53,118 bases of DNA from Acidobacteriaceae bacterium (lineage in GTDB: Bacteria; Acidobacteriota; Terriglobia; Terriglobales; Acidobacteriaceae), in assembly GCA_003171315.1 (NCBI GenBank), contig PMYE01000200.1:1-53118 (forward strand). Direction: 5' to 3'. The notes below the pieces were generated by a model. It did no database searches and was not told the origin of the DNA. It was given only the letters and a program-made list of their open reading frames with translations. Below, piece by piece: positions 1-7,995 of the stretch (position 1 is the first letter of the stretch; every line of letters begins with the position of its first letter). A program made the translations under genes and the position numbers.

Positions 1-81
1 TAGTTTTTAAACAGGTTCTAAGAGCGGAGATTGAGGCAGCATCCAAGTGATCTTGATTAACGGAATAAGCGAGGCGGAAAC

Positions 82-720
82 ATGGCGCAAGTGAAAGGAT
101 TGTACGACGCGATACTTAACGGAGACGCAAACAAGGCGCACAGCGCTACTGAGGCCGCGATTGCGGCAGGCACTGCGCCGATGGATTTGGTTTCAGAATC
201 GATGGTTCCGGCCATGGACGAAGCAGGTCGGCTGTTCGAGGCTAAAGAATATTTCTTGCCCGAACTTCTTCTGTCAAGCCGCGCCATGAAAAGGGCAATG
301 AAAATCCTGCGCCCGCTGCTGGCTGCGGCAGGGCAAAAGATGTCTACCAGGGTAGTCATTGGATCGGTGATGGGCGATAGGGACGATATTAGCAAGAACG
401 TCGTCGCATCGATGCTCGAAGCCGGAGGATTCGAAGTGATCGATCTCGGCACCAATGTCTCGCCGGAGGCCTTTGTGGCCGCCGTGAAAGAGCAGGACGC
501 GCATCTTGTGTGCATGTCTGCAATGCTGACAGTGACCATACCCGCGATGAAGACGACGATTGACGCGTTGAAGACCGCCGGCGTGCGAACCAAGGTAAAG
601 GTGCTCATTGGCGGAGCGCCAGTGACAATGCAGTACGCCAAAGAGATTGGCGCGGACGGCTATAGCGAGAATGCAATCGGCGCCGTCAGCGTTGCCAGGA
701 ACCTGCTCACCGCAGCATAG
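82..720 (+). CDS. Corrinoid (B12-binding) methyltransferase carrier protein lacking the cobalt-ligand His
   Basis: This is a 212-residue protein of the MtaC/MtbC/MtvC type. These proteins carry a methylcobamide between a methyl-donor methyltransferase and an acceptor methyltransferase in the cytoplasm. Residues 1-85 form the helical cap domain. Residues 88-212 form the Rossmann-like B12 domain, with family motifs such as MSAMLTVTIPAMK near 165 and IGGAPVT near 187. The usual D-x-H-x-x-G motif reads DRDDIS at residues 99-104, so the histidine that ligates cobalt from below is Asp101 and the glycine is Ser104; each differs by one base from the usual codon. The start has a GAGGCGG Shine-Dalgarno. 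Downstream lies a broken UroD-like methyltransferase and then a folate operon facing it. It either works His-off or is beginning to decay. Family assignment is secure; activity is uncertain. Confidence 0.9.
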   Translation: MAQVKGLYDAILNGDANKAHSATEAAIAAGTAPMDLVSESMVPAMDEAGRLFEAKEYFLPELLLSSRAMKRAMKILRPLLAAAGQKMSTRVVIGSVMGDRDDISKNVVASMLEAGGFEVIDLGTNVSPEAFVAAVKEQDAHLVCMSAMLTVTIPAMKTTIDALKTAGVRTKVKVLIGGAPVTMQYAKEIGADGYSENAIGAVSVARNLLTAA

Positions 721-735
721 AAGCCTGAAAGGGCC

Positions 736-980
736 ATGGGCCGTAAATTTTATCTTGTTCTTGCTGCACGCGGGTTGTGCATGCCGATTGGCGCTGACCT
801 GGTGCTGAATGAAGAAGCTGAACCAGAGAAGGCTCGTAACGATAGCACCGCGCTCGGCCGGGTGATTGAACGGGAAGCGCGGCGCTAGAACACGCCCTTG
901 GCGGTGCCGCTGATGGATCTTCGCCTGGAGAAGATTGATCTATTGGCTCTAATTGGAATCTCCGCAGAAGAGGCGCAAAG
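736..980 (+). pseudogene. Remnant of a UroD/MtaA-like methyltransferase with in-frame amber stop
   Basis: From ATG 736 a 50-codon frame reads MPIGADLVLNEE and then LGRVIEREARR before TAG at 886-888. The same frame continues with NTPLAVPLMDLRLEK up to about position 980. The joined text matches the N-terminal part of uroporphyrinogen-decarboxylase-family proteins that pair with corrinoid proteins, but the homology stops there and the cyclo-ligase gene ends at 990 on the other strand. The stop replaces what is normally an aromatic residue. It sits directly behind the corrinoid gene, its expected partner. With about 80 of an expected 330 or more codons left, it is read as a truncated, decaying gene and not as a pyrrolysine gene. 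This small gene is not visible as one ORF in the track. Confidence 0.75.
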
Positions 981-989
981 TGCGTGTTG

Positions 990-1577
990 TTACGGCTTGC
1001 GCTGCAAGCCTCGTTCCGTCACGATGAAGTCCATGGGCATGTCGTGGGGTTGCGGATACACCGTATCAAGGCGTGCCAGCTCAAAGCCGACTCCTATGGT
1101 TACGGGCCGCCTCGGCGCCGCTTGCAGCGTGTAATCGTAGTAACCGGCACCATAGCCCAGCCGGAAGCACGTGGCATCGAAACCAACCAGCGGAATCACC
1201 AGCGTCTGCGGTTCGACGCGTGCGCCGTACGCCGGGAAAGGAATACCGAGCACTCCCTTTTGCAACGCTTCGCCCCGTTTCCACTCGCGAAACTCAAGGG
1301 GCTGCCCCTTGGCGACGACTACGGGCAGCGATGTCGATCCTCCCCACGTTCTGACCTGTTCGACAAAAGGCAGAAGATTGATCTCGCCACGAAACGGAAA
1401 ATACAATCCAACCGCGCCGGAGCAATGTTCGCGAAAGTTGTCGATCAAACACTCCAGGACGCGCCGGCTCAATTGCCGATACGCTTCCGGAGCAAGCTCT
1501 AAACGCGCCTTAAGCAACTCGGCGCGCTTCGCCTTGCGCCAGTTCCTGACCTCTGCTGAACTATCCGCAACGCCCAA
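990..1577 (-). CDS. 5-formyltetrahydrofolate cyclo-ligase
   Basis: This enzyme performs ATP-dependent conversion of 5-formyl-THF to 5,10-methenyl-THF, salvaging a dead-end folate into the C1 pool. The frame shows the N-terminal basic segment RNWRKAKRAELL, PLVGFD, and the nucleotide/folate signature GYGAGYYD near the C-terminus. The ORF track runs to a GTG at 1670, but that start has no properly spaced ribosome site and adds about 31 unconserved residues. TTG at 1577 lies 12 bases after GGAGG and gives about 195 residues, the usual size. It is the last gene of the minus-strand folate operon, just after folC (97 bp with this start, or about 4 bp if GTG 1670 is used). The start is uncertain; the function is well supported. 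Confidence 0.88.
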   Translation of the reverse strand: MGVADSSAEVRNWRKAKRAELLKARLELAPEAYRQLSRRVLECLIDNFREHCSGAVGLYFPFRGEINLLPFVEQVRTWGGSTSLPVVVAKGQPLEFREWKRGEALQKGVLGIPFPAYGARVEPQTLVIPLVGFDATCFRLGYGAGYYDYTLQAAPRRPVTIGVGFELARLDTVYPQPHDMPMDFIVTERGLQRKP

Positions 1578-1674
1578 GGTTACCCAATCCCTCCGATGTA
1601 ATTCGCCTGAGAACGGCTCGTGATGGCCCCTCTCGCATTCTACTCGCGGTGATTGATGCTTAAAAATCACCTCT

Positions 1675-3093
1675 CTACGCGTCGAGCGAGAGCTCGCGCA
1701 TCACGTCGCCAAGCAGGTAGATTGATCCTGTGACCAGTACTACAGACCGCCTGCCGAGCCGATGTGCCTCCTCGAACGCACAGGCCAACGCGCTGCCCGG
1801 ATCCACGATTCCTTTTACCTTGGCAGACGATGGGGTCAATACAGCCAGTTCTGACACCGTAGCCGCACGAGGATTATTCGTCACTTGCGTAAGGAAAACC
1901 TGCTTTGCGACTGGAAAGAGAGTGTCGGCGACTTCGCGGATTGCCTTGTCGCGCATTGCTCCAAATACCAGCAAGATATCTCGCCCGGCATATCGGTCCT
2001 GCAAGGCTGCTTTCAGTGCTGCTGCTCCTGCTGGATTGTGCGCTGCATCGAGTACGATCTCAGGCCGGTGAAGCAGGGGATCCGCGGGAAAGACCTGAAA
2101 GCGCCCCGGCCAGCGCGTATTGACAATACCCTGAATCGCCTGCTGGGAACGAATCGTATATCCGTGTTCTCTCAATTCGTCTGCCGTTGCCAGGGCCAGC
2201 GCCAAATTGCGTAATTGGTGGCGCCCTTGCAGCGGAAGTTCAATCGTCAGTCCGCCGAGCACGGCGTGAAGAAGGTCTCCGGTACCGCACGGCTGGCTCG
2301 CACAACCATCTTCATTCTTTGTCAATGCTGACAGATAGGGCTGCGCTGTGCGCATGATGGCGCCTTTGGCATCAATCTCGGCACGAAGGGTTTCATCCAC
2401 GGGGGACGATTGCGAAAGAAAGATCGCAGGAAGACCTCGCCTTAATATGCCCGCTTTCTCGCTGGTGATTTGCTCAAGCGTGTTGCCGAGCAGATTCTCA
2501 TGGTCCAGACCGATATCGGTGACAATCGAAACGAGTGGCTCAACCACATTGGTTGCATCCAGCCGCCCGCCAAGACCTACTTCCAGGACGGCAATATCCA
2601 CGTGCCGCTCGGCAAAGCAGTCAAAGGCCATTGCCGTAACAGTTTCAAAAAAGCTTGGATGCTGCGCCAGTCTTCCGCAAGCGACCAGTTGCACGGCGCA
2701 ACGGTGGACCCGGTTATACGAGCCCGCGAATTCATCGTCGCCGATGGACTTGCCGTTGATCTGAATCCGCTCGTTAATGCGCAGCAGATGCGGCGAGGTA
2801 TAGAGGCCGGTGCGATAGCCCGTCGCGGTCAGCATTGAAGCTAGCAGCGCGCACGTCGATCCCTTGCCGTTCGTACCGGCGATCAGTACGCATGGGAACT
2901 TCGTCTGGGGAGAGCCTAGCCCGTCGCACAAGTTGCGCATGTGCCCGATGTCGAAGGGCACGGATTGGGCGGCCAGTTCATGGCCCAGTCCATAGAGTCC
3001 GTCTATACAAGTATCGATCGATGGCCGGTCTTCAGCTTGGGGCAGAACAATCGCCGCTGGCGTCGCCGTTTCGAAAAGCACTCCTGCATACAT
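1675..3093 (-). CDS. folC: Bifunctional folylpolyglutamate synthase / dihydrofolate synthase
   Basis: FolC adds L-glutamate to dihydropteroate and to reduced folates, using ATP in the cytoplasm. This raises the affinity of C1 enzymes for their cofactor. The 472-residue protein has the Mur-ligase P-loop GTNGKGS (about residue 73), TSPHL, the GLGGRLDATN metal/folate segment, DHENLLG, and DAAHNPAG in the C-terminal domain. The ATG at 3093 is preceded by GGAG at good spacing. It lies between the methyl-THF methyltransferase and the cyclo-ligase on the same strand, which makes a coherent folate operon. Length is within the usual 420-480 range, with a slightly extended N-terminus. Confidence 0.95.
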   Translation of the reverse strand: MYAGVLFETATPAAIVLPQAEDRPSIDTCIDGLYGLGHELAAQSVPFDIGHMRNLCDGLGSPQTKFPCVLIAGTNGKGSTCALLASMLTATGYRTGLYTSPHLLRINERIQINGKSIGDDEFAGSYNRVHRCAVQLVACGRLAQHPSFFETVTAMAFDCFAERHVDIAVLEVGLGGRLDATNVVEPLVSIVTDIGLDHENLLGNTLEQITSEKAGILRRGLPAIFLSQSSPVDETLRAEIDAKGAIMRTAQPYLSALTKNEDGCASQPCGTGDLLHAVLGGLTIELPLQGRHQLRNLALALATADELREHGYTIRSQQAIQGIVNTRWPGRFQVFPADPLLHRPEIVLDAAHNPAGAAALKAALQDRYAGRDILLVFGAMRDKAIREVADTLFPVAKQVFLTQVTNNPRAATVSELAVLTPSSAKVKGIVDPGSALACAFEEAHRLGRRSVVLVTGSIYLLGDVMRELSLDA

Positions 3094-3199
3094 AGCATAA
3101 AGCTCCGCCTCGCCATCGCCAGCAATGTCTACGATTCGGCTTCGACCAGGCCACGCCGCATCTTGGCAGTTTTCACAGTATTTGCCATCAGCATCTCAA

Positions 3200-4069
3200 T
3201 TAACAGCTTGCCGGGACGGGCGCGGTGGCCGCTTTGGTCGGCTTGTTCTTATCCGTTTTTCTTTCTTCCAGCTTGGGACCGATCTTTCCGGCCCGGAAGG
3301 CGCGGCTATATTGTGCGCAAAAGGCGTCGCGTCCAAGGACCGCATTGGTCGCGTACATGGTTTCCATCAATCCGCGATCGGTGGGGTCCATGATCGCCGA
3401 GTCGAGGCCGGCTTCGATCGCCAAGGTCATGAAAGCGCGATTCAAAAGCGTGCGTGCCGGCAGCCCGAACGAAACATTGCTCAGGCCGGCGGTAAGGTGC
3501 GCCTTGGGAAACTCCGCCAGGATGGCGCGCGCGGTCGCTAGCGTGGTGCAGCAGGCTTCGCTGTCTGTTCCCACGGTCATAACGAGCGGGTCCACGTACA
3601 TGTTTTCGTCGGGCACGCCGGCCTTGCGGGTCTCTTCGAAGAGGCGGCGCACGATGGCCATGCGGCCCTCGCAGGTGGAAGGAATCGTGTGCCCATCCAG
3701 CGCCAGAGCCAGAACACGGCACCCACACCGCGCCACAAGAGGCAACGTCTCCCGAATCCGATGTTCTTCCAAGCTGATGGAATTGATCATTGGCGTTTGC
3801 CTGGTTGCCGAGATTCCGGCCAGAAGCGCCGCCGGGTTCGCGCTGTCGAGGCAAAGCGGCTTGTCGACCGCCTCCTGCACCGTGTTGATCAGCCAAACCA
3901 TGTCTTCCGGCTCGCGGTCGGGCATCGTGCCGGCATTGATGTCCAGCGCGTCGGCGCCGGCTTCAACCTGAGAAATGGCAAGATGGCGAATATGGTCCGC
4001 GTCGCGTTCCAAGACCGCTTTATTGACCAGCTTGCGAGTACCGTTGATTTTTTCCCCTATGATCAGCAT
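3200..4069 (-). CDS. Methyltetrahydrofolate:corrinoid methyltransferase (MeTr/AcsE-type, pterin-binding)
   Basis: This TIM-barrel enzyme of the dihydropteroate-synthase superfamily moves the methyl group of 5-methyl-THF to a corrinoid protein. It corresponds to the folate module of MetH or to acetogen AcsE. Visible motifs are IGEKINGTRK at the start, ALDINAG, LCLDSAN, MINSIS and GLSNVSFGLPAR; the last holds the conserved Asn that binds the pterin. The length of 289 residues is close to the usual 260-270, plus a Lys-rich tail. AGGA lies 7 bases before the ATG. The gene starts 12 bases after the stop of the MTHFR gene, so the reductase that makes methyl-THF and the enzyme that uses it are co-transcribed. 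Its likely partner is the corrinoid protein at 82-720, or another one elsewhere. Confidence 0.9.
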   Translation of the reverse strand: MLIIGEKINGTRKLVNKAVLERDADHIRHLAISQVEAGADALDINAGTMPDREPEDMVWLINTVQEAVDKPLCLDSANPAALLAGISATRQTPMINSISLEEHRIRETLPLVARCGCRVLALALDGHTIPSTCEGRMAIVRRLFEETRKAGVPDENMYVDPLVMTVGTDSEACCTTLATARAILAEFPKAHLTAGLSNVSFGLPARTLLNRAFMTLAIEAGLDSAIMDPTDRGLMETMYATNAVLGRDAFCAQYSRAFRAGKIGPKLEERKTDKNKPTKAATAPVPASC

Positions 4070-4081
4070 CCATGATTCCTT

Positions 4082-5695
4082 TCAGACTTGGTGCGGTTTC
4101 TTCTTTTTTTGCTTGCGCGGGATCTTCTCAATCCCCAGCTGCGGCGCCGAATGATCGCGCCCAAGATAAAAGTTGATCCAGGAAGAGGTCTGATTCAGCT
4201 CGTGATTTACAGGCGGGATGGCGCCTTCTCCCAGCGCCGCTTCCGCCGCGTGCGACTTGAGCCTCTCATAGGCGCGCACGTAAATGCACTTGCGCTCGTT
4301 GGGATACATTTCACACCAGCCCTCGTAGCTTCCGCCGCAGGGGCCGTTGCGCTGATTCTTGGGGCACTGGCTCATGGGGCATAGGTAGGCAAGATCCAGA
4401 AGGGCGCAATCGCCGCAGTGCTGGCAGTCGTTGGTGAGACCTTTGATGGCCTGCTCGCACTTGGTATAGGCCTTCTCGCATGCGGAGCCGTCCACACGCT
4501 TGGCGAGGGCGCGCATCGGCCTGAAGAGCGCACCTTCTTTGGTAAAGGCGAGGCCATGAAGCGCACGCATAGCGGCATAGCCGACGCCCGGGGAAGAACC
4601 TTTTGGCCGCGCGGCCGCATCGCCGGCATTCAGACCGGTCTGTTTGTCCGGTTCAAAGAAATACCAGCCGTTGTTTTGGGGATAGTTGAATTCAGGAACG
4701 AGTTCCTGCCAGCGGCGCGACAGCTCATCTCCCCGCTCGATCACCTCCAGCAGGTCGGCAAAGACCATCCCATGGCCGGAGATGTGCGCTCCAGCATATC
4801 CCATTCCCTTGAGCAGGCCGTACATCTTGGCGGCGCGCTCCAGGCGCTTGGCCTTCCCCTTGTCCGGGCCGACCGTTTCCGCCTGGATTTCGCGCAACAG
4901 CTTATCGGGAACGACACAGCCAGGCAGGCCGTTGCTGTTCATCACTCTGGCCGCGCCCAAAGGTAGCACGTAGACATTGCCGACAACCGGGATCTTCTCA
5001 AAGCCCAGTAGCTTGACCACCTGAAGCAACTCGTGAAACTTGCGCGCGTCGAAGCCCAGCTGCGAGACCACGAATCGGGCTCCCGCTGTCAGCTTCTTTT
5101 TCAGCTTGTAGTATTGCCCCATCTGCTCGGCTTCGAGCGCCTTGAAGGGGCTGGCCACAACTCCCGCGAAAAAACCGGCAGCCCGGAGCGTCGTCGTCTT
5201 ACCACCCGGCTTCGGGACCTCCTTGCCTGCGTTGAGCTCGGAGATGAGCCCGAGCAGCGTCACCGGATCCAGGTCAAAGACCGGTTTGGGCGCGCCGCCA
5301 TACCCGCTCTTGGGTAAATCCCCGGTCATTACCAACAGGTTGTGAACACCCGCCCGCTCTAACCCGTAGAGCAAACTCTCCAATTGATTGCGGTTCTTGT
5401 CCTTGCATGTCAGGTGGACGAGCGGCTCGATGCCCAGACGGCCTATCTCGGCGCCCAGCATCTCGGCCGAGAGCGCCGGCTGGCCGCCGGGGTTGTCGGT
5501 GATGGTCAGTGCGTGGACGCGGCCGCTGGCAGCGGCTTTCTGGGCCTCCTCGATCAGGTCCTGCTGCGTCTTTTCAAAGGCTCCGCGCCCGGGAACAAGC
5601 TCCCAAGTAACACTGAAGGTGTTGGCATCGTATAGAGAATGCTCGTACTTACTGGCATGCGCGGATGCCGTCGAAATGCCGTCTTGAGCAAGCAA
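4082..5695 (-). CDS. 5,10-methylenetetrahydrofolate reductase fused to MetV-like Cys-rich C-terminal domain
   Basis: The N-terminal part (about residues 20-330) is a MetF-type flavin reductase barrel with TITDNPGG, VHLTCKDKNR and VMTGDLPKSG. It reduces methylene-THF to methyl-THF. The C-terminal ~190 residues match the MTHFR_C/MetV-like domain and carry many cysteines (CEKAYTKC, CQHCGDC, CPMSQCP, GPCGG), likely metal- or FeS-binding. Acetogens often encode these as two proteins; here they are fused. The ORF track extends to 6064 into the divergent promoter. TTG at 5695 is the nearest in-frame initiator before the conserved KYEHSLYDANTFSVTWEL block. A candidate ATG at 5658 is one base out of frame, so the start is uncertain. 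The product is about 537 residues and heads the folate operon. Confidence 0.85.
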   Translation of the reverse strand: MLAQDGISTASAHASKYEHSLYDANTFSVTWELVPGRGAFEKTQQDLIEEAQKAAASGRVHALTITDNPGGQPALSAEMLGAEIGRLGIEPLVHLTCKDKNRNQLESLLYGLERAGVHNLLVMTGDLPKSGYGGAPKPVFDLDPVTLLGLISELNAGKEVPKPGGKTTTLRAAGFFAGVVASPFKALEAEQMGQYYKLKKKLTAGARFVVSQLGFDARKFHELLQVVKLLGFEKIPVVGNVYVLPLGAARVMNSNGLPGCVVPDKLLREIQAETVGPDKGKAKRLERAAKMYGLLKGMGYAGAHISGHGMVFADLLEVIERGDELSRRWQELVPEFNYPQNNGWYFFEPDKQTGLNAGDAAARPKGSSPGVGYAAMRALHGLAFTKEGALFRPMRALAKRVDGSACEKAYTKCEQAIKGLTNDCQHCGDCALLDLAYLCPMSQCPKNQRNGPCGGSYEGWCEMYPNERKCIYVRAYERLKSHAAEAALGEGAIPPVNHELNQTSSWINFYLGRDHSAPQLGIEKIPRKQKKKKPHQV

Positions 5696-5921
5696 CGTAT
5701 ACCCAACCTTGTAAGGGCGACAAAAACACTTAGAGAGCCACCCCCAATATACCGTAATGTATACTTTACCCAGGAAAAATTCTCGTTGCGGCGATTTTCC
5801 TTTTGCTCTAAGGCCAGCCACGCTTGTTAAGCGGCTTTTCTCGTCAGGAATGCCACACTGCCAAGGGGTCGGAAATGCCACACGCGAACTGGAAACCGCT
5901 CTAAACGCGGGGGCAAGCAAG
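5696..5921. promoter_or_regulatory. Divergent promoter region between MTHFR operon and fhs, with 10-bp direct repeat
   Basis: About 225 bases separate the start of the minus-strand reductase operon from the plus-strand formate-THF ligase. AATGCCACAC occurs twice in the same orientation (5849-5858 and 5874-5883), 25 bases apart, just ahead of fhs. This spacing is compatible with two sites on nearly the same helix face for a regulator. I looked for B12, THF, SAM and SAH riboswitch consensus strings and did not see them. The function of the repeat is unknown. Confidence 0.4.
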
Positions 5922-7883
5922 ATGTCGGAGTTACTGATGGGTGTGCAGACGGAAGAAGAGCCGTCGGCCGGATTGAAAGCAGTTCCGCAAACGAAGGAGA
6001 CGAAGAAGGCGGTTGTCCCCAGCGACATCGAAATTTCGCAAGCCGCCGTGCCCATTGCGATCACCGAAGTTGCTCAAGCGGCGGGCATCCTGCCACATGA
6101 ACTGGAACCGTACGGATACACCAAGGCCAAAGTCCGTCTTTCGATTCTCGATCGCCTGCAGCGCTTCCCGAACGGCAAGTATGTGGTGGTCACCGCCATC
6201 ACGCCCACTCCGCTTGGGGAAGGCAAAACCACCACGACGGTGGGCTTGAGCCAGGCGATGGGGGCGCACCTGGGCAAGAAAGTCTTTACCTGCTTGCGCC
6301 AGCCCAGCCAGGGGCCGACCTTCGGCATCAAGGGCGGCGCGGCCGGTGGCGGATACAGCCAGGTCATCCCCATGGAGGATTTCAACCTGCATCTGACCGG
6401 CGACATTCACGCCATCACGGCGGCGAATAATCTGCTGGCCGCGGCTATTGACGCCCGCATGTTGCATGAGCGCGAAATCGCCAGCGACGAGGTTCTCTTT
6501 GACCGGCTCTGTCCGCCCGCCAAGAATGGCGCGCGCCGCTTCACCCCGGTCATGCTCCGCCGCCTGCGCAAGCTGGGCATCGCCAAGACCGACCCCAACG
6601 AACTCACCCTTGAAGAGCGCTCCCGCTTTGCCCGGCTCGATATCGATCCGGACACCATTACCTGGCGCCGGGTGATGGACACCAACGACCGCTTCCTGCG
6701 CGGGATCACGGTCGGTCAGGGCCCGGAAGAAAAGGGCATGACGCGCGCGACGGGCTTCGATATCACCGTGGCCAGCGAGATCATGGCGGTGCTGGCGCTC
6801 ACCACCAGTCTGGCGGATATGCGCGAGCGGCTGGGCCGTATGGTCATCGGCAGTAACCGAAAGGAAGAACCGGTGACGGTCGACGATCTAGGCGTGGGCG
6901 GAGCGCTGACCGTGCTGATGAAGGACGCCATTATGCCCACCCTCATGCAGACTCTGGAAGGCACGCCGGCTTTTGTCCACGCGGGACCGTTTGCCAACAT
7001 CGCGCACGGCAATTCCTCTATCCTGGCCGACCAGATCGCCTTAAAGCTGGTGGGCAAGGATGGCTATGCGATCACCGAGGCCGGATTCGGCGCCGACATG
7101 GGCTTTGAAAAATTCTGCGACATCAAGTGCCGCGAGAGCGGTCTGGCGCCGGACTGCGCCGTCCTGGTGGCCACCGTGCGCGCCTTGAAGATGCATGGCG
7201 GAGGGCCCAAAGTGGTTGCGGGCAGGCCCCTGGCGAGCGTCTACACCGCTGAAAATCTAGAGCTATTGGAAAGCGGGTGTGCGAACCTCGTCCGGCACAT
7301 TGAAAATGTGCACAAGTCCGGCATTCCGGTGGTGGTGGCGGTGAACCGCTTCAGCACCGACACCGATGCCGAAGTGGCGCTGCTGCGCAAGATCGCCATC
7401 GTCGCTGGGGCCGAAGACGCGGTGGTGTCGGAACATTTTTCCGAGGGTGGTGCGGGCGCCGTGGCGCTCGGAGAAGCCGTGGTGGCCGCTTGCCAACTGC
7501 CGAACGACTTCCATTTTCTTTACTCCGCCGAAGCTTCCATCAAGGAAAAGATCGAATGCATCGCGCGGGAGATATACGGCGCCGCGGGCGTGGAGTACTC
7601 GCCGGAGGCGGAGAAAAAGATCGACCTCTACACCCGGCAGGGATTCGACAAGCTTCCCGTGTGCATGGCCAAGACCCAATACAGCCTGAGTCACGACCCA
7701 GAGCTGAAGGGTGCGCCGACGGGTTTCATCGTGCCCATCCGCGACATTCGCGCCAGCGCCGGTGCGGGATTTGTTTACCCGCTGCTGGGCAAGATGAGCA
7801 CCATGCCCGGCTTATCGCCTCGTCCTGGCTATTACGAGATCGATATCGATACCCGGACGGGGCGCGTGATTGGACTCTCATAG
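5922..7883 (+). CDS. fhs: Formate--tetrahydrofolate ligase (eukaryote-like long form)
   Basis: This enzyme makes 10-formyl-THF from formate, THF and ATP. The protein has the nucleotide loop [36 protein letters not shown] and [12 protein letters not shown]. It is longer (about 653 residues from the chosen start) than the ~557-residue clostridial enzyme. It contains an insert, FDRLCP...[15 protein letters not shown]...[20 protein letters not shown], that resembles the synthetase domain of eukaryotic C1-THF synthase. The ORF track starts at 5757, but the conserved part begins near [13 protein letters not shown] 5922 is the best in-frame start and lacks a strong Shine-Dalgarno. The next gene is the homocysteine methyltransferase, about 110 bases on. 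Confidence 0.93.
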   Translation: MSELLMGVQTEEEPSAGLKAVPQTKETKKAVVPSDIEISQAAVPIAITEVAQAAGILPHELEPYGYTKAKVRLSILDRLQRFPNGKYVVVTAITPTPLGEGKTTTTVGLSQAMGAHLGKKVFTCLRQPSQGPTFGIKGGAAGGGYSQVIPMEDFNLHLTGDIHAITAANNLLAAAIDARMLHEREIASDEVLFDRLCPPAKNGARRFTPVMLRRLRKLGIAKTDPNELTLEERSRFARLDIDPDTITWRRVMDTNDRFLRGITVGQGPEEKGMTRATGFDITVASEIMAVLALTTSLADMRERLGRMVIGSNRKEEPVTVDDLGVGGALTVLMKDAIMPTLMQTLEGTPAFVHAGPFANIAHGNSSILADQIALKLVGKDGYAITEAGFGADMGFEKFCDIKCRESGLAPDCAVLVATVRALKMHGGGPKVVAGRPLASVYTAENLELLESGCANLVRHIENVHKSGIPVVVAVNRFSTDTDAEVALLRKIAIVAGAEDAVVSEHFSEGGAGAVALGEAVVAACQLPNDFHFLYSAEASIKEKIECIAREIYGAAGVEYSPEAEKKIDLYTRQGFDKLPVCMAKTQYSLSHDPELKGAPTGFIVPIRDIRASAGAGFVYPLLGKMSTMPGLSPRPGYYEIDIDTRTGRVIGLS

Positions 7884-7995
7884 AATCTGTCTGAGAACCT
7901 GAAGTCTTGAACGGGCGCACGCTGATTTCGGGCACAAAGAATTTTCGAGGCCAAACCGGCTGTGCAACAGGTGGTGTTGCCAAGGAGTTGCGCCT

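Noticed and set aside
886-888. In-frame TAG as a pyrrolysine codon in a methyltransferase
   Set aside because: Pyl is known in MtmB, MtbB and MttB, not in UroD/MtaA-type proteins. Here homology ends ~90 bases after the TAG and the full gene is absent, so a nonsense mutation in a relic is simpler.
5696-5921. Cobalamin or SAM-type riboswitch ahead of the folate genes
   Set aside because: No B12-box, SAM-I core or SAH core could be found by eye. A covariance search (Infernal/Rfam) would decide.
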